NCBI GenBank assembly: GCA_017394605.1
Contig: JAFPXU010000072.1
Span: 1-16,428 of the forward strand
From: Clostridia bacterium
GTDB lineage: Bacteria > Bacillota_A > Clostridia > Christensenellales > CAG-138
Direction of reading: 5' to 3'
Length of the DNA stretch: 16,428 nt
The position numbers and the translations under genes are program-made. Shown here piece by piece: positions 1 through 13,042 of the stretch. The notes below the pieces were generated by a model that was not told the origin of the DNA, did no database searches, and saw only the letters and a list, made by a program, of their open reading frames with translations. Position 1 is the first letter of the stretch, and every line of letters begins with the position of its first letter.

Positions 1-1076
<1,076 letters not shown>

Positions 1077-1110
1077 TTCAAATGATCTCCTTTAAATTTT
1101 TTTATAAACC

Positions 1111-3189
1111 TTAATAGTAACCTCTTTTATTTAACATCCGTTCCACAACGGACGCGGGTGCCTGTTCGTAATGAGCAAACTGCATGGTAAACGTGCCTCT
1201 GCCCTGTGTTCGGGATCTGAGATCCGTCGCATATCCAAACATCTCAGCAAGGGGGCAAACAGCATCTATAACCTGTGTGCCGCCCCTCGCTTCCATGCCG
1301 GAAACATGTCCGCGTCTTGACGTCAGATTTCCAAGTACGTCCCCCAGATATTCTTCCGGCACAAGCACCTCGACCTTCATCATCGGTTCAAGAAGGACAG
1401 GACCTGCTTTGGGAAGCGCATCCTTGACAGCAAGCGAACCTGCAATCTGGAACGCAAGCTCAGAGGAGTCGACTTCATGTGCGGAGCCGTCTATCAAGGT
1501 AGCCTTGACGTCCACCACCTGATATCCTCCGAGAGAGCCGGACTCCAACGCGTCGCGGATTCCTTTCTCGACAGACGGAATATACTCCTTCGGAATAACG
1601 CCGCCGACGATTTTGTCAACGAATTCGAATCCCTTTCCGGGTTCGTTCGGTTCAAACATGACTTTGCAGTCACCGAATTGACCGTGGCCGCCGGTCTGCC
1701 TGACATAACGGCCTTCAGCAACGACAGGCTTCGTAATGGATTCCTTATAGGCGACCTGCGGGCTTCCGACTTTCGCCTCAACATGGAATTCACGAATCAG
1801 TCGATCCACAATAATCTCCAGATGGAGCTCGCCCATGCCGGCAATGATTGTTTGCCCCGTTTCGGCGTCCGTATAGGTCTTGAAGGTCGGATCCTCCTCG
1901 GCCAGCTTAATCAGGGCATTTGTCATGCGCTCCTGGCCGGCTTTGGTTTTGGGTTCGATCGCGACCCTGATGACGGGATCCGGAAACTCCATGCTTTCAA
2001 GAAGGATCTGCCGGTTTTCCGCACAGAGCGAATCACCCGTTGTGGTTTCTTTCAAACCGACAAGCGCGGCGATATCTCCGGCATGCATTTCGTCAAGTTC
2101 CGTCCTTGCATCCGCATGCATCAGAAGAATCCGACCTACTCTTTCCCTCTTGTTCTTTGTAGCGTTATAAACATACGACCCGGTCTTCAGCGTACCGCTG
2201 TAGGCTCGGACGAACGCAAGCTTCCCCACAAACGGATCTGTTACGATTTTGAAAGCTAGCGCCGCGAACGGAGCGTCGTCGCGCGGTTCGGCTATCAGTT
2301 CCTTCGTTCCGTCCTTATTGGTTCCCTTTGCAGGTTCAATATCAAGCGGAGACGGAAGAAAATCGACGATTGCGTTCAAAAGGGGCTGCACGCCTTTGTT
2401 GCGGTAGGATGTTCCACAGCAGACCGGAACAAGTTTTCCTGCGATCGTCGCTTTTCGGATCGCGGGAATCAGTTCCTCTGCTTTGAACCATTCTCCTTCA
2501 AAATAACGCTCCATGAGTTCCTCGTCCTCGCCGAGAATCTCATCCAGAAGTTTTGCGCGGGTTTCTTTCGCCTCTTCCAGCATATCCTCGGGAATATCTT
2601 CCTCGCGGATATCTGTTCCGTCGTCGTTATAGTAGACCTCGGCTTTCATTCTCAGAAGATCAATGATCCCGCGGAAACTGTCTTCCTTTCCGATGGGAAG
2701 CTGAATCGGTACGGCGTTTGCGTGAAGTCTTTCATGCATCATTTCGATGACACGATAGAAATCAGCGCCGACAATGTCCATCTTATTGACGTACGCGATA
2801 CACGGTACGCCATATTTCATCGCCTGATGCCATACGGTCTCCGATTGGGGCTCTACTCCGCCCTTTGCGCAGAATACGGCAACTGCTCCGTCCAAGACGC
2901 GAAGAGAACGCTCCACCTCGACCGTGAAATCCACATGGCCAGGCGTATCGATGATATTGATACGGTGCCCGCGCCAGTAAGCAGTCGTGGCAGCGGAAGT
3001 AATCGTAATCCCGCGTTCTCTCTCCTGATCCATGTAATCCATCGCAGCGGCGCCCTCATGGGTTTCGCCAACTTTATGAATCTTGCCAGTGTAGAACAGG
3101 ATACGTTCCGTTGTCGTGGTCTTACCGGCGTCAATATGCGCCATAATACCGATATTTCTGGTTTTTTCGAGTGACGTGTCTCTAGGCAA
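1111..3189 (-). CDS. fusA: Translation elongation factor G (EF-G), TTG start
   Basis: EF-G is the ribosomal translocase GTPase and, with RRF, acts in ribosome recycling. The 692-residue product has normal full length. G motifs are AHIDAGKT (17-24), RGITI (59-63), DTPGHVDF (81-88) and NKMD (135-138). The G5 segment reads [10 protein letters not shown], where the usual form is close to CGSAFKNKGV. Domains II to V follow, including GMGELHLEI in domain III and the GGHGQFGD stretch in domain IV. The start codon is TTG (3187-3189): the codons after it give [23 protein letters not shown]. The next in-frame Met is residue 16, immediately before the P loop, so it cannot be the start. The ribosome binding site AAGGTGA overlaps the rpsG stop codon, 11 nt upstream, which suggests translational coupling. 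Its place in the str cluster marks it as the canonical EF-G rather than a paralogue. Confidence 0.98.
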   Translation of the reverse strand: MPRDTSLEKTRNIGIMAHIDAGKTTTTERILFYTGKIHKVGETHEGAAAMDYMDQERERGITITSAATTAYWRGHRINIIDTPGHVDFTVEVERSLRVLDGAVAVFCAKGGVEPQSETVWHQAMKYGVPCIAYVNKMDIVGADFYRVIEMMHERLHANAVPIQLPIGKEDSFRGIIDLLRMKAEVYYNDDGTDIREEDIPEDMLEEAKETRAKLLDEILGEDEELMERYFEGEWFKAEELIPAIRKATIAGKLVPVCCGTSYRNKGVQPLLNAIVDFLPSPLDIEPAKGTNKDGTKELIAEPRDDAPFAALAFKIVTDPFVGKLAFVRAYSGTLKTGSYVYNATKNKRERVGRILLMHADARTELDEMHAGDIAALVGLKETTTGDSLCAENRQILLESMEFPDPVIRVAIEPKTKAGQERMTNALIKLAEEDPTFKTYTDAETGQTIIAGMGELHLEIIVDRLIREFHVEAKVGSPQVAYKESITKPVVAEGRYVRQTGGHGQFGDCKVMFEPNEPGKGFEFVDKIVGGVIPKEYIPSVEKGIRDALESGSLGGYQVVDVKATLIDGSAHEVDSSELAFQIAGSLAVKDALPKAGPVLLEPMMKVEVLVPEEYLGDVLGNLTSRRGHVSGMEARGGTQVIDAVCPLAEMFGYATDLRSRTQGRGTFTMQFAHYEQAPASVVERMLNKRGYY

Positions 3190-3200
3190 CTTGTTTCACC

Positions 3201-3671
3201 TTACCATCTGTAGTGTGCGAATGCCTTGTTCGCTTCAGCCATTCTATGCGTATCTTCTTTTTTCTTGAACGCATTACCTGCTGAATTGCTGGCATCCAGA
3301 ATCTCTCCTGCAAGCCTGTCGCTCATGGTACGCTCGGAACGGGCGCGCGCAAAGCTGACAAGCCAGCGGAGACCCAAAGTCTGACGGCGCTCAGGTCTGA
3401 TTTCGATCGGAACCTGATACGTGGAACCGCCGACTCTGCGGGCTTTGACTTCAAGAACGGGCATGATGTTATTCATAGCCTGCTCAAACACTTCCGCGGG
3501 TTCACGACCGGTTTTGTCTTTGATCTTATCAAAAGCATCGTAGACAGCCTTCTGAGCGACACCGCGCTTGCCGTCAAGCATGACCTGATTGATCAGCTTT
3601 GTAACGACTGTACTGTTATAAATAGGGTCAGCAAGGACCTCGCGTTTCGGGATAAATCCTCTTCTAGGCAT
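3201..3671 (-). CDS. rpsG: 30S ribosomal protein S7
   Basis: S7 is a primary 16S rRNA-binding protein that organises the 30S head and contacts the E-site tRNA. The 156-residue product begins [20 protein letters not shown] and contains the conserved block [20 protein letters not shown], then [15 protein letters not shown], and ends AFAHYRW. Length and motifs are those of typical bacterial S7. The ATG start has AAGGAGG 9 nt upstream, and this Shine-Dalgarno sequence is embedded in the rpsL stop codon (TAAGGAGG). Its own stop codon in turn overlaps the fusA Shine-Dalgarno. These overlaps indicate coupled translation of rpsL, rpsG and fusA. In E. coli S7 represses its own operon at the rpsL-rpsG junction. 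Here that junction is only 14 nt, so the E. coli-type site cannot be present in the same form. Confidence 0.98.
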   Translation of the reverse strand: MPRRGFIPKREVLADPIYNSTVVTKLINQVMLDGKRGVAQKAVYDAFDKIKDKTGREPAEVFEQAMNNIMPVLEVKARRVGGSTYQVPIEIRPERRQTLGLRWLVSFARARSERTMSDRLAGEILDASNSAGNAFKKKEDTHRMAEANKAFAHYRW

Positions 3672-3685
3672 AGCTTCGATCCTCC

Positions 3686-4060
3686 TTATTTCTTAGGCCG
3701 CTTTGCGCCGTAAAGAGAACGGCTCTGTTTACGGTCGGCAACACCCGCAGTATCGAGCGCACCGCGAATAATATGATAACGGACACCAGGGAGATCCTTG
3801 ACACGTCCGCCGCGGATCAGGACAACAGAGTGCTCCTGCAGATTGTGTCCGATGCCGGGAATATAAGCAGTACCTTCGAGTCCGTCAGTCAGACGGATAC
3901 GGGCAATTTTACGCAAAGCAGAGTTCGGCTTTTTCGGTGTCATTGTACGAACTGCCGTGCAGACGCCGCGGCGCTGCGGGCATTGTTTCAAAATCGGAGC
4001 GTTGGACTTGTATTCCACCTGCTCGCGACCCTTCCTAATCAACTGATTAATGGTCGGCAT
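3686..4060 (-). CDS. rpsL: 30S ribosomal protein S12
   Basis: S12 lies at the decoding centre of the 30S subunit. The 124-residue product starts [13 protein letters not shown] and carries the conserved [11 protein letters not shown] (41-51) and [13 protein letters not shown] (84-96) loops. Lys43 and Lys88, where streptomycin-resistance substitutions usually arise, are both wild type. Asp89, the beta-methylthiolation site in many bacteria, is also present. The ATG is preceded by AGGAGG with a 6-nt spacer. A gap of 97 nt with a hairpin and a direct repeat separates it from the upstream L7Ae-like gene (described separately). Downstream spacing to rpsG is 14 nt. Confidence 0.98.
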   Translation of the reverse strand: MPTINQLIRKGREQVEYKSNAPILKQCPQRRGVCTAVRTMTPKKPNSALRKIARIRLTDGLEGTAYIPGIGHNLQEHSVVLIRGGRVKDLPGVRYHIIRGALDTAGVADRKQSRSLYGAKRPKK

Positions 4061-4157
4061 GATTATCCTCCTGTAAAAATCTTACAATCAATGTATAAAT
4101 CTATATATCTTACAACTCCCTGCAACCCTTGTAGGGATGTTTGTCCGTAAAAACGCC
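4061..4157 (-). promoter_or_regulatory. Structured gap upstream of rpsL (hairpin plus direct repeat)
   Basis: This 97-nt gap between the L7Ae-like gene and rpsL holds an inverted repeat at 4117-4137 with 9-nt arms and a 3-nt loop. The arms differ from perfect complementarity at one position, which is an A-C mismatch in the minus-strand transcript. It is followed by an AT-rich stretch in which the 9-mer TTGTAAGAT occurs twice (minus strand; 4107-4115 and 4079-4087). No T run follows the hairpin, so it is not an intrinsic terminator. A weak promoter-like pair (TTGCAG, 16 bp, TAGATT) can be drawn but is not convincing. Possible roles are mRNA processing, an S12/S7 leader or an internal promoter; none is shown by sequence alone. 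Confidence 0.4.
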
Positions 4158-4412
4158 TTAAAGGTCCGTATTGACCTTCGGGCTTCCCGCAACCGCGGCT
4201 CCCACATCGATTCCGGCCATTCTGCCCAGCCTGTCCATGTCCGAAACAGACACCACATCGATATGGCATTCCTTACACTTCTCTATTAACTGCTCGCGGA
4301 TGGCTGCGTCTGCATCTTCCGCAAGAAAAATCTTATCAAGTTCGTTGGCATCCAGCCCTTTCAGGACCTGTTTCAGCCCGACAACGCTGAACGCCGTATA
4401 ATCATCATCCAT
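4158..4412 (-). CDS. rplGB: Ribosomal L7Ae-like K-turn-binding protein (YbxF type)
   Basis: This is a small 84-residue protein of the L7Ae/L30e/S12e/Gadd45 family. In Bacillus the homologue YbxF, encoded at the same place between rpoC and rpsL, binds kink-turn RNA. The sequence shows the family pattern: VVGLKQVLKGL near the N terminus, the FLAEDAD strand and turn (29-35), and the C-terminal LGRMAGIDVGAAVAG signature. The chosen ATG (4410-4412) gives MDDDYTAF and the normal length, but I see no good Shine-Dalgarno sequence upstream (the region reads AGCTATTAAATC). It may therefore be weakly translated or depend on read-through from upstream ribosomes. It sits 65 nt after the preceding gene; that gap contains a run of nine Ts on the coding strand without a GC-rich stem. 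Confidence 0.9.
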   Translation of the reverse strand: MDDDYTAFSVVGLKQVLKGLDANELDKIFLAEDADAAIREQLIEKCKECHIDVVSVSDMDRLGRMAGIDVGAAVAGSPKVNTDL

Positions 4413-4477
4413 GATTTAATAGCTATTTCAAAAAAGCACCGCCAAAAAAAAATATTATCAGTAGAATGGCCCTTTTG

Positions 4478-5206
4478 TCAATCAATATCTTCATCAGACG
4501 GCACCGCAGTTCCAAGTCCGACGATACGTCTGCTTTTTGAGAAAACAACACGCGACCGCCCGGATTTGATTGGCTCCCATCCCCTGTTCGTCATTTCCTT
4601 CAGCACCGGATGCCTGAGGATATCGACGTACATGCTTGACGAAAACTTCTTCTCCAGTGCGCCGGACAGTGCTTTCCCAAGAAAAAATCCGACGATAATC
4701 GACACTGCCCACAATGCAAACGGAAACCAGGTGCTGATATTCAGCATTGCGCTTCTTGTTTCACTGATCAGGCTCAAAATCACCATGATCAATCCAAACA
4801 GGACCGGAACCAGCACCGGCAAATAATCCATCAGCAGGATTTTTTTCCTGCAGTCCTTGCAGACTGAGATCTGAACAGGGATGATCGTTCCGAAAGGAGC
4901 GGAAGAATCTTTGAACAGTTTCCTCTGAATCCGCTTCGGTTCCGGATGTGCCATATACAATATGGCGTATCCGTTCCTTTGTCCGACAGGCTCATGCCTG
5001 CAGAACTGGCACCGAAGCGTTACAAAGAGCTGCGCGATACCGTTTTCCGGAAGAAGCTGTTCGTACAGATCAAGATCCTGTTTCACCTGTTCCGGTGTAT
5101 CCCCGTTCCCGCCGATGGTACACTCGCCGCAGGACCGCATATTCAGCAAAGCGCAGTATTTGGTCCCGGACAGCGGGCAGTTGGGATTGTTGGGAAGCTT
5201 GTCCAT
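4478..5206 (-). CDS. Unrecognised cysteine-rich membrane protein with two predicted helices
   Basis: I do not recognise this 242-residue protein. The cytosolic-looking N-terminal half has eight cysteines arranged as C10, C18, C26-x2-C29, C66-x2-C69 and C116-x2-C119, suggesting one or two zinc-ribbon-like metal sites. Two hydrophobic segments (about 128-148 and 158-178) follow, separated by a short loop. The C-terminal tail of about 60 residues is basic and ends in an acidic PSDEDID. The ATG start is preceded by GGAAGGAGA at short spacing. The gene begins 27 nt after the rpoC stop and is co-directional with the whole cluster, so it is almost certainly co-transcribed with RNA polymerase and ribosomal genes. 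In typical Bacillota nothing of this kind lies between rpoC and the L7Ae-like gene. Function is unknown; metal binding and membrane location are inferences from residue pattern and hydrophobicity. Confidence 0.85.
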   Translation of the reverse strand: MDKLPNNPNCPLSGTKYCALLNMRSCGECTIGGNGDTPEQVKQDLDLYEQLLPENGIAQLFVTLRCQFCRHEPVGQRNGYAILYMAHPEPKRIQRKLFKDSSAPFGTIIPVQISVCKDCRKKILLMDYLPVLVPVLFGLIMVILSLISETRSAMLNISTWFPFALWAVSIIVGFFLGKALSGALEKKFSSSMYVDILRHPVLKEMTNRGWEPIKSGRSRVVFSKSRRIVGLGTAVPSDEDID

Positions 5207-5233
5207 GTTTCTCCTTCCGGACTGTCGTTTCCG

Positions 5234-8761
<3,528 letters not shown>

Positions 8762-8794
8762 TGTAATAATCTCCCTTCTGAAATATCCCCTGTG

Positions 8795-11700
8795 TTACTC
8801 GTTATCGTCCCTGCGGACTTCGTCCAACGAATCAAAACCCAGATCATCGTCCAACAGATCGTCGCCCGCTTCAAGAACCGGTGCTTCCAGTTCGTCCGGC
8901 AGCGGTTCATCGTCTTTCTCGTCAAACTCATCCAGCAAAGAATCGTCGTCATCCGGAATATCATCCAGATCATCAAATTCAGCGAATTCGTCGTCTTCGA
9001 GCGACTCGTCATAATCCTCATCCGTCTCAGGGATCGCAATGGCGGGCATATCCTCCGTACCGGAAATGTTGACATCCAGGGACGGCGTATCCTCATCGTC
9101 ATCCTCGCCGATAATGATTTCTTCTCTCGTTTCCGAAAGAACCTTCACATCCAGCGCAAGTGACTGCAGCTCCTTGATCAAAACCTTGAAGGACTCGGGA
9201 ATACCGGCGGGCGGTACATTCTCTCCCTTGACGATCGACTCATATGTCTTGACACGCCCGACTGTATCGTCCGATTTGACCGTCAGGATTTCCTGCAGCG
9301 TGTATGCTGCGCCGTAAGCCTCGAGCGCCCAGACTTCCATCTCACCGAAACGCTGGCCGCCGAACTGCGCCTTGCCGCCGAGAGGCTGCTGGGTAACCAA
9401 GCTGTACGGTCCGGTGGAACGCGCATGAATCTTGTCGTCGACCAGATGATGCAGCTTCAGATAATACATGTATCCGACCGTAATGCGGTTTTCAAAGGGC
9501 TCGCCGGAACGGCCGTCGTACAGGATCGTTTTCCCGTCTTCATCACAACCCGCTTTTACAAGCAGATCCTTGATGTCCTGCTCTGTTGCACCGTCGAATA
9601 CAGGCGTAGCGATATGGATACCGAGCATCTTGCATGCCATGCCGAGATGCAGTTCGAGAACCTGTCCGATATTCATTCGGGACGGAACGCCAAGCGGGTT
9701 CAGTACGATCTGAAGCGGTGTGCCGTCCGGAAGGAACGGCATATCCTCTTCAGGAAGGATTCTTGAGATAACACCCTTGTTTCCGTGACGGCCTGCCATC
9801 TTATCGCCGACGCTGATTTTTCTCTTCTGGGCAATATAGACACGGACCATCTTGTTTACGCCGGGTCCGAGTTCATCCTTGCTTGCCCGGTCGAACACCT
9901 TAACGTCCACAACAACGCCACCTTCACCGTGCGGAACACGCAGGGAAGTATCTCGGACATCACGCGCTTTCTCGCCGAAAATGGCTCTCAGAAGCCGCTC
10001 TTCCGCCGTCAGCTCTGTCTCACCCTTCGGCGTTACTTTTCCTACAAGAATGTCACCCGAACGGACTTCAGCGCCCGGACGGATAATTCCGTTTTCATCA
10101 AGCTGTGAAAGAGCGTCTTCGCCGATGTTCGGGATATCCCTCGTGATTTCTTCCGGCCCGAGTTTCGTGTCGCGCGCCTCGAGTTCGTGCTCCTCGATAT
10201 GAATAGATGTGAACACATCTTCCTTCACGAGCTTCTCGCTGATCAGGACGGCGTCCTCATAGTTATAGCCTTCCCAGGTCATGAAGCCGATCAGGATATT
10301 CCTTCCGAGCGCGATCTCTCCGCCATCAGTGGAAGCACCGTCCGCGATGACTTCGCGTCTTGCGACATGCTGACCTTTTTTGACGATCGGCCTCTGATTC
10401 AGGCAAGTGCCCTGGTTGCTTCTCTGGAACTTCGTCAGGGTATAAACATGATCAACGCCCGCATCGTCCCGGATCGTAATGGAATCAGCGGAAACACGTT
10501 CCACTGTTCCGTCTGTTTCGGACAGAACCACGATACCGGAGTCTGCGGCCGCTTTGTATTCCATGCCGGTCGCGACGATAGGAGCCTGCGGCTTCAGAAG
10601 CGGAACCGCCTGACGCTGCATGTTGGAACCCATCAAGGCACGGTTTGCGTCGTCGTTCTCAAGGAACGGAATCATCGCCGTCGCAACCGATACCAGCTGC
10701 TTCGGAGAAACGTCCATATAATCGACTTCCGTGTTCTTAACTTCAACGATCTGCTCCCGCATACGCGCCGCGACACGGTCACGTTTGAACCAGTGAGTCT
10801 CGGGATCGATCTGTTCATTTGCCTGCGCAACGATAAAGTGATCCTCTTCATCCGCAGTCAGATATTCGATTCTGTCCGTAATGATACGGTTCTTTTTGTC
10901 CACAAAACGGTACGGTGCTTCAATGAATCCGTACTCGTTGATCCTCGCGTAGGTAGACAGCGAGTTAATCAGACCGATGTTCGGACCTTCAGGCGTCTCG
11001 ATCGGGCACATGCGTCCATAGTGAGAGTAGTGCACGTCTCGAACTTCGAACGTTGCGCGCTCACGGTTCAAGCCTCCTGGACCAAGTGCGGAAAGACGGC
11101 GTTTGTGCGTCAGCTCCGCAAGCGGGTTTGTCTGATCCATGAACTGGGACAGCTGTGAGGATCCGAAGAATTCTTTGATCGCAGCGGTAACGGGTCTGAT
11201 GTTGATCAGATTGGAAGGCATGACGACATCCATATCCTGGATGCCCATCCTTTCACGAACGACACGTTCGAGACGCGTTAATCCTACGCGCATCTGGTTC
11301 TGGAGCAATTCTCCAACGCTGCGGATACGGCGGTTGCCCAGATGGTCGATATCATCTGTGCTCCCGATTCCGTAAGGCATCCCGATCAGATAGGAGATCG
11401 ACGCAACGATGTCATCCGGAACGATATGGCGCGGGATCAGGTCAAAGTAATGCTTATGCAGGAAATCCTTCAGCTGTTCCTCGTCCATTCCTTCCGCTTC
11501 GTTCAGCAGTTCCTTCAGCGTCGGAATATGTACATATTCGTCCAGTCCTGCAGATTTCGGATCAAACGAAAGGAACCCGGAAGCGTCGGCAAAATTGTTT
11601 CCTACAATTTTCACGCGCTGGTCGCCGACTCGGACCCAGACCGTATTGATGCCCGCATCCTGAATCGCCTTTGCAGTTTCACGGTCGATCGTTGTTCCTG

Positions 11701-12610
11701 CTTCCGCAAGAATCTCGCCTGTAAGCTCGGATACAACCGTCTCGTCAGCGATTCTGCCCTTCAGACGTTCCTTGATCGCGAGTTTCTTATTAAATTTATA
11801 GCGGCCGACGCGCGCCAGATCATAACGCTTGTCAAAGAACAGTGCGTTCAGAAGGGACCGTGCGCTTTCCTCTGTCGGAGGCTCGCCCGGACGCTGCCGC
11901 TTATAAATCTCGATCAGGCCTTCCGCGACGGAGTGAGTCGGATCTTTCTGCAGGGTTGCCTCAAGACGCTCATCCTCGCCAAGAAGATCCAAAATCTCGG
12001 AATTTGTCCCGTAACCGAGCGCTCGGAGCAAGGAAGTAATATGAACCTTGCGCTGACGGTCGATCTTTACATAAAGGATTCCATTGGAATCCGTTTCATA
12101 TTCAAGCCAGGCACCGCGGTTCGGAATTACCTGGGAGGAAAACAGCTGTTTTCCAATCTTATCAATACTTTCTGCATAATAAACGCCGGGGGAGCGGACA
12201 AGCTGGGAAACAATGACACGCTCTGCGCCGTTGATGATAAAAGTTCCCTGCGGCGTCATGAGCGGAAAATCGCCGAGAAATACTTCCTGCTGTTTCACTT
12301 CGCCCGTTTCTTTATTGATCAGGCGGACACTGACACGCAGCGGAGCAGCATAGTTGACATCGCGCTCCTTGCATTCAGTGATGGAGTATTTCGGGTGATC
12401 GGTATCTACTTTATAATCTACAAATTCAAGAACCAGTTTACCGGAGTAGTCTGTAATCGGAGAGATATCATCCAGTACTTCTTTCAAGTCTTCCTTAAGG
12501 AAACGGTAGTAGGAGTTTTTCTGAACCTCAATCAAATCCGGCATATCCAGTATTTCATGGATTCTCGAAAAGCTCTTGCGCGTCTTCTGTCCCATCTTGA
12601 CATCATGCAT
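8795..12610 (-). CDS. rpoB: DNA-directed RNA polymerase subunit beta with a long acidic C-terminal tail
   Basis: This is the beta subunit of RNA polymerase, forming much of the active-site channel and the rifampicin pocket. The product is 1271 residues. The start ATG (12608-12610, [14 protein letters not shown]) is favoured over the Met at codon 6 because AAGGGGTGA lies 8 nt upstream of it. The rifampicin region (about 484-513) matches the sensitive form: D492, H502, R505, S507 and L509 correspond to E. coli D516, H526, R529, S531 and L533. Conserved [13 protein letters not shown] and the C-terminal [18 protein letters not shown] block are present. After the core ends near residue 1167 there is a tail of about 104 residues with 50 Asp/Glu and only 3 Lys/Arg. 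It is the first gene of the unit; the usual rplJ-rplL neighbours are missing upstream. Confidence 0.98.
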   Translation of the reverse strand: MHDVKMGQKTRKSFSRIHEILDMPDLIEVQKNSYYRFLKEDLKEVLDDISPITDYSGKLVLEFVDYKVDTDHPKYSITECKERDVNYAAPLRVSVRLINKETGEVKQQEVFLGDFPLMTPQGTFIINGAERVIVSQLVRSPGVYYAESIDKIGKQLFSSQVIPNRGAWLEYETDSNGILYVKIDRQRKVHITSLLRALGYGTNSEILDLLGEDERLEATLQKDPTHSVAEGLIEIYKRQRPGEPPTEESARSLLNALFFDKRYDLARVGRYKFNKKLAIKERLKGRIADETVVSELTGEILAEAGTTIDRETAKAIQDAGINTVWVRVGDQRVKIVGNNFADASGFLSFDPKSAGLDEYVHIPTLKELLNEAEGMDEEQLKDFLHKHYFDLIPRHIVPDDIVASISYLIGMPYGIGSTDDIDHLGNRRIRSVGELLQNQMRVGLTRLERVVRERMGIQDMDVVMPSNLINIRPVTAAIKEFFGSSQLSQFMDQTNPLAELTHKRRLSALGPGGLNRERATFEVRDVHYSHYGRMCPIETPEGPNIGLINSLSTYARINEYGFIEAPYRFVDKKNRIITDRIEYLTADEEDHFIVAQANEQIDPETHWFKRDRVAARMREQIVEVKNTEVDYMDVSPKQLVSVATAMIPFLENDDANRALMGSNMQRQAVPLLKPQAPIVATGMEYKAAADSGIVVLSETDGTVERVSADSITIRDDAGVDHVYTLTKFQRSNQGTCLNQRPIVKKGQHVARREVIADGASTDGGEIALGRNILIGFMTWEGYNYEDAVLISEKLVKEDVFTSIHIEEHELEARDTKLGPEEITRDIPNIGEDALSQLDENGIIRPGAEVRSGDILVGKVTPKGETELTAEERLLRAIFGEKARDVRDTSLRVPHGEGGVVVDVKVFDRASKDELGPGVNKMVRVYIAQKRKISVGDKMAGRHGNKGVISRILPEEDMPFLPDGTPLQIVLNPLGVPSRMNIGQVLELHLGMACKMLGIHIATPVFDGATEQDIKDLLVKAGCDEDGKTILYDGRSGEPFENRITVGYMYYLKLHHLVDDKIHARSTGPYSLVTQQPLGGKAQFGGQRFGEMEVWALEAYGAAYTLQEILTVKSDDTVGRVKTYESIVKGENVPPAGIPESFKVLIKELQSLALDVKVLSETREEIIIGEDDDEDTPSLDVNISGTEDMPAIAIPETDEDYDESLEDDEFAEFDDLDDIPDDDDSLLDEFDEKDDEPLPDELEAPVLEAGDDLLDDDLGFDSLDEVRRDDNE

Positions 12611-12760
12611 AATTTGGCTTCACCCCTTGCTGATACAATGCAGTGTATCGTATTTGCTTATAAATCCTGCTCCCTCATCCGTCTTCACGGATTCCGGAAA
12701 AGCCTCGGAAAAACTGCGGATAGTAAGGCATATTACCACTATCTTAAACTATAAGCCAAT
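12611..12760 (-). promoter_or_regulatory. 5' leader of the rpoB operon with two perfect small hairpins
   Basis: Transcription from the promoter at 12766-12794 would give a leader of about 150 nt. It contains two perfect inverted repeats: ATCCGT-GAAG-ACGGAT (12677-12692) and GATACA-CTGCAT-TGTATC (12632-12649). The second ends only 3 nt before GCAAGGGGTGA, the rpoB ribosome binding site. Neither is followed by a T run, so they are not terminators. Their position suggests control of translation initiation or mRNA stability, but this is inference. I see no recognisable known riboswitch or L10(L12) leader element, which fits the absence of rplJL. Confidence 0.5.
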
Positions 12761-12765
12761 TTAGA

Positions 12766-12794
12766 ATGTTATCATTGTCAACTATCCGTGTCAA
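12766..12794 (-). promoter_or_regulatory. Sigma70-type promoter of the rpoB operon
   Basis: On the minus strand there is a perfect -35 TTGACA (12789-12794), a 17-bp spacer and a -10 TAACAT (12766-12771). The -10 is preceded by TGA, giving an extended -10 (TGn) element. Expected transcription start is near 12759. A second TTGACA occurs inside the spacer (12776-12781) but has no well-placed -10. A weaker downstream pair (TTGGCT, 18 bp, TAATAT) might be a secondary start. Confidence 0.75.
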
Positions 12795-12981
12795 GAAAAA
12801 GATTGAAAAAACTTAATTTATAAAACAATCCCTGCGTTAGGACGAAATTGCCTGCCCTATTACGCAAAAGGGTGGCACAGTATTCCAAACGGATTCCCGG
12901 AATTGTTCGGATTCCATAATCCTCAGGTACCCTTCTGCTACGCGCAAATATGCATATAGAATCATGATCCGTTTTCGGCTG
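12795..12981. other. Non-coding stretch upstream of the rpoB promoter
   Basis: No gene is supported here. A 63-codon open frame crosses it but begins inside the terminator region of the upstream gene and has no family resemblance. A 26-codon internal frame starting MESEQF has a weak purine-rich upstream stretch but no other support. The octamer GGAATCCG (minus strand) occurs at 12908-12915 and 12890-12897, and a third time in the rpoB leader at 12688-12695. Such repeats could be a regulator-binding element, but this is speculative. Confidence 0.4.
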
Positions 12982-13009
12982 AAAAAGAAAAACCGCTGCA
13001 GTGCAGCGG
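12982..13009 (-). terminator. Intrinsic terminator of the L,D-transpeptidase gene
   Basis: The minus strand reads CCGCTG-CACTG-CAGCGG, a perfect 6-bp GC-rich stem with a 5-nt loop (12993-13009), followed at once by TTTTTCTTTTT (12982-12992). It lies 33 nt after the stop codon of the transpeptidase gene. It should insulate that gene from the rpoB promoter downstream. Confidence 0.9.
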
Positions 13010-13042
13010 ATCTGATACGTAAACTCATCCGATTATACAGTG

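Noticed and set aside
1477..2259. A 260-codon plus-strand frame opposite fusA, and similar frames opposite tuf (90-758)
   Set aside because: Antisense to highly conserved elongation factor genes; no ribosome binding site or domain support.
4441..4477. Run of nine Ts (minus strand) after the unknown membrane gene as a possible terminator
   Set aside because: No GC-rich stem precedes the run; the transcript probably continues into the L7Ae-like gene.
11342..12754. A 470-codon plus-strand frame opposite the 5' part of rpoB
   Set aside because: Antisense shadow of rpoB with no family signature; its end runs through the rpoB leader.
12837..13028. A 63-codon minus-strand frame between the L,D-transpeptidase gene and rpoB
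   Set aside because: It begins before and reads through the intrinsic terminator at 12982-13009 and shows no protein-like features beyond a few hydrophobic residues.
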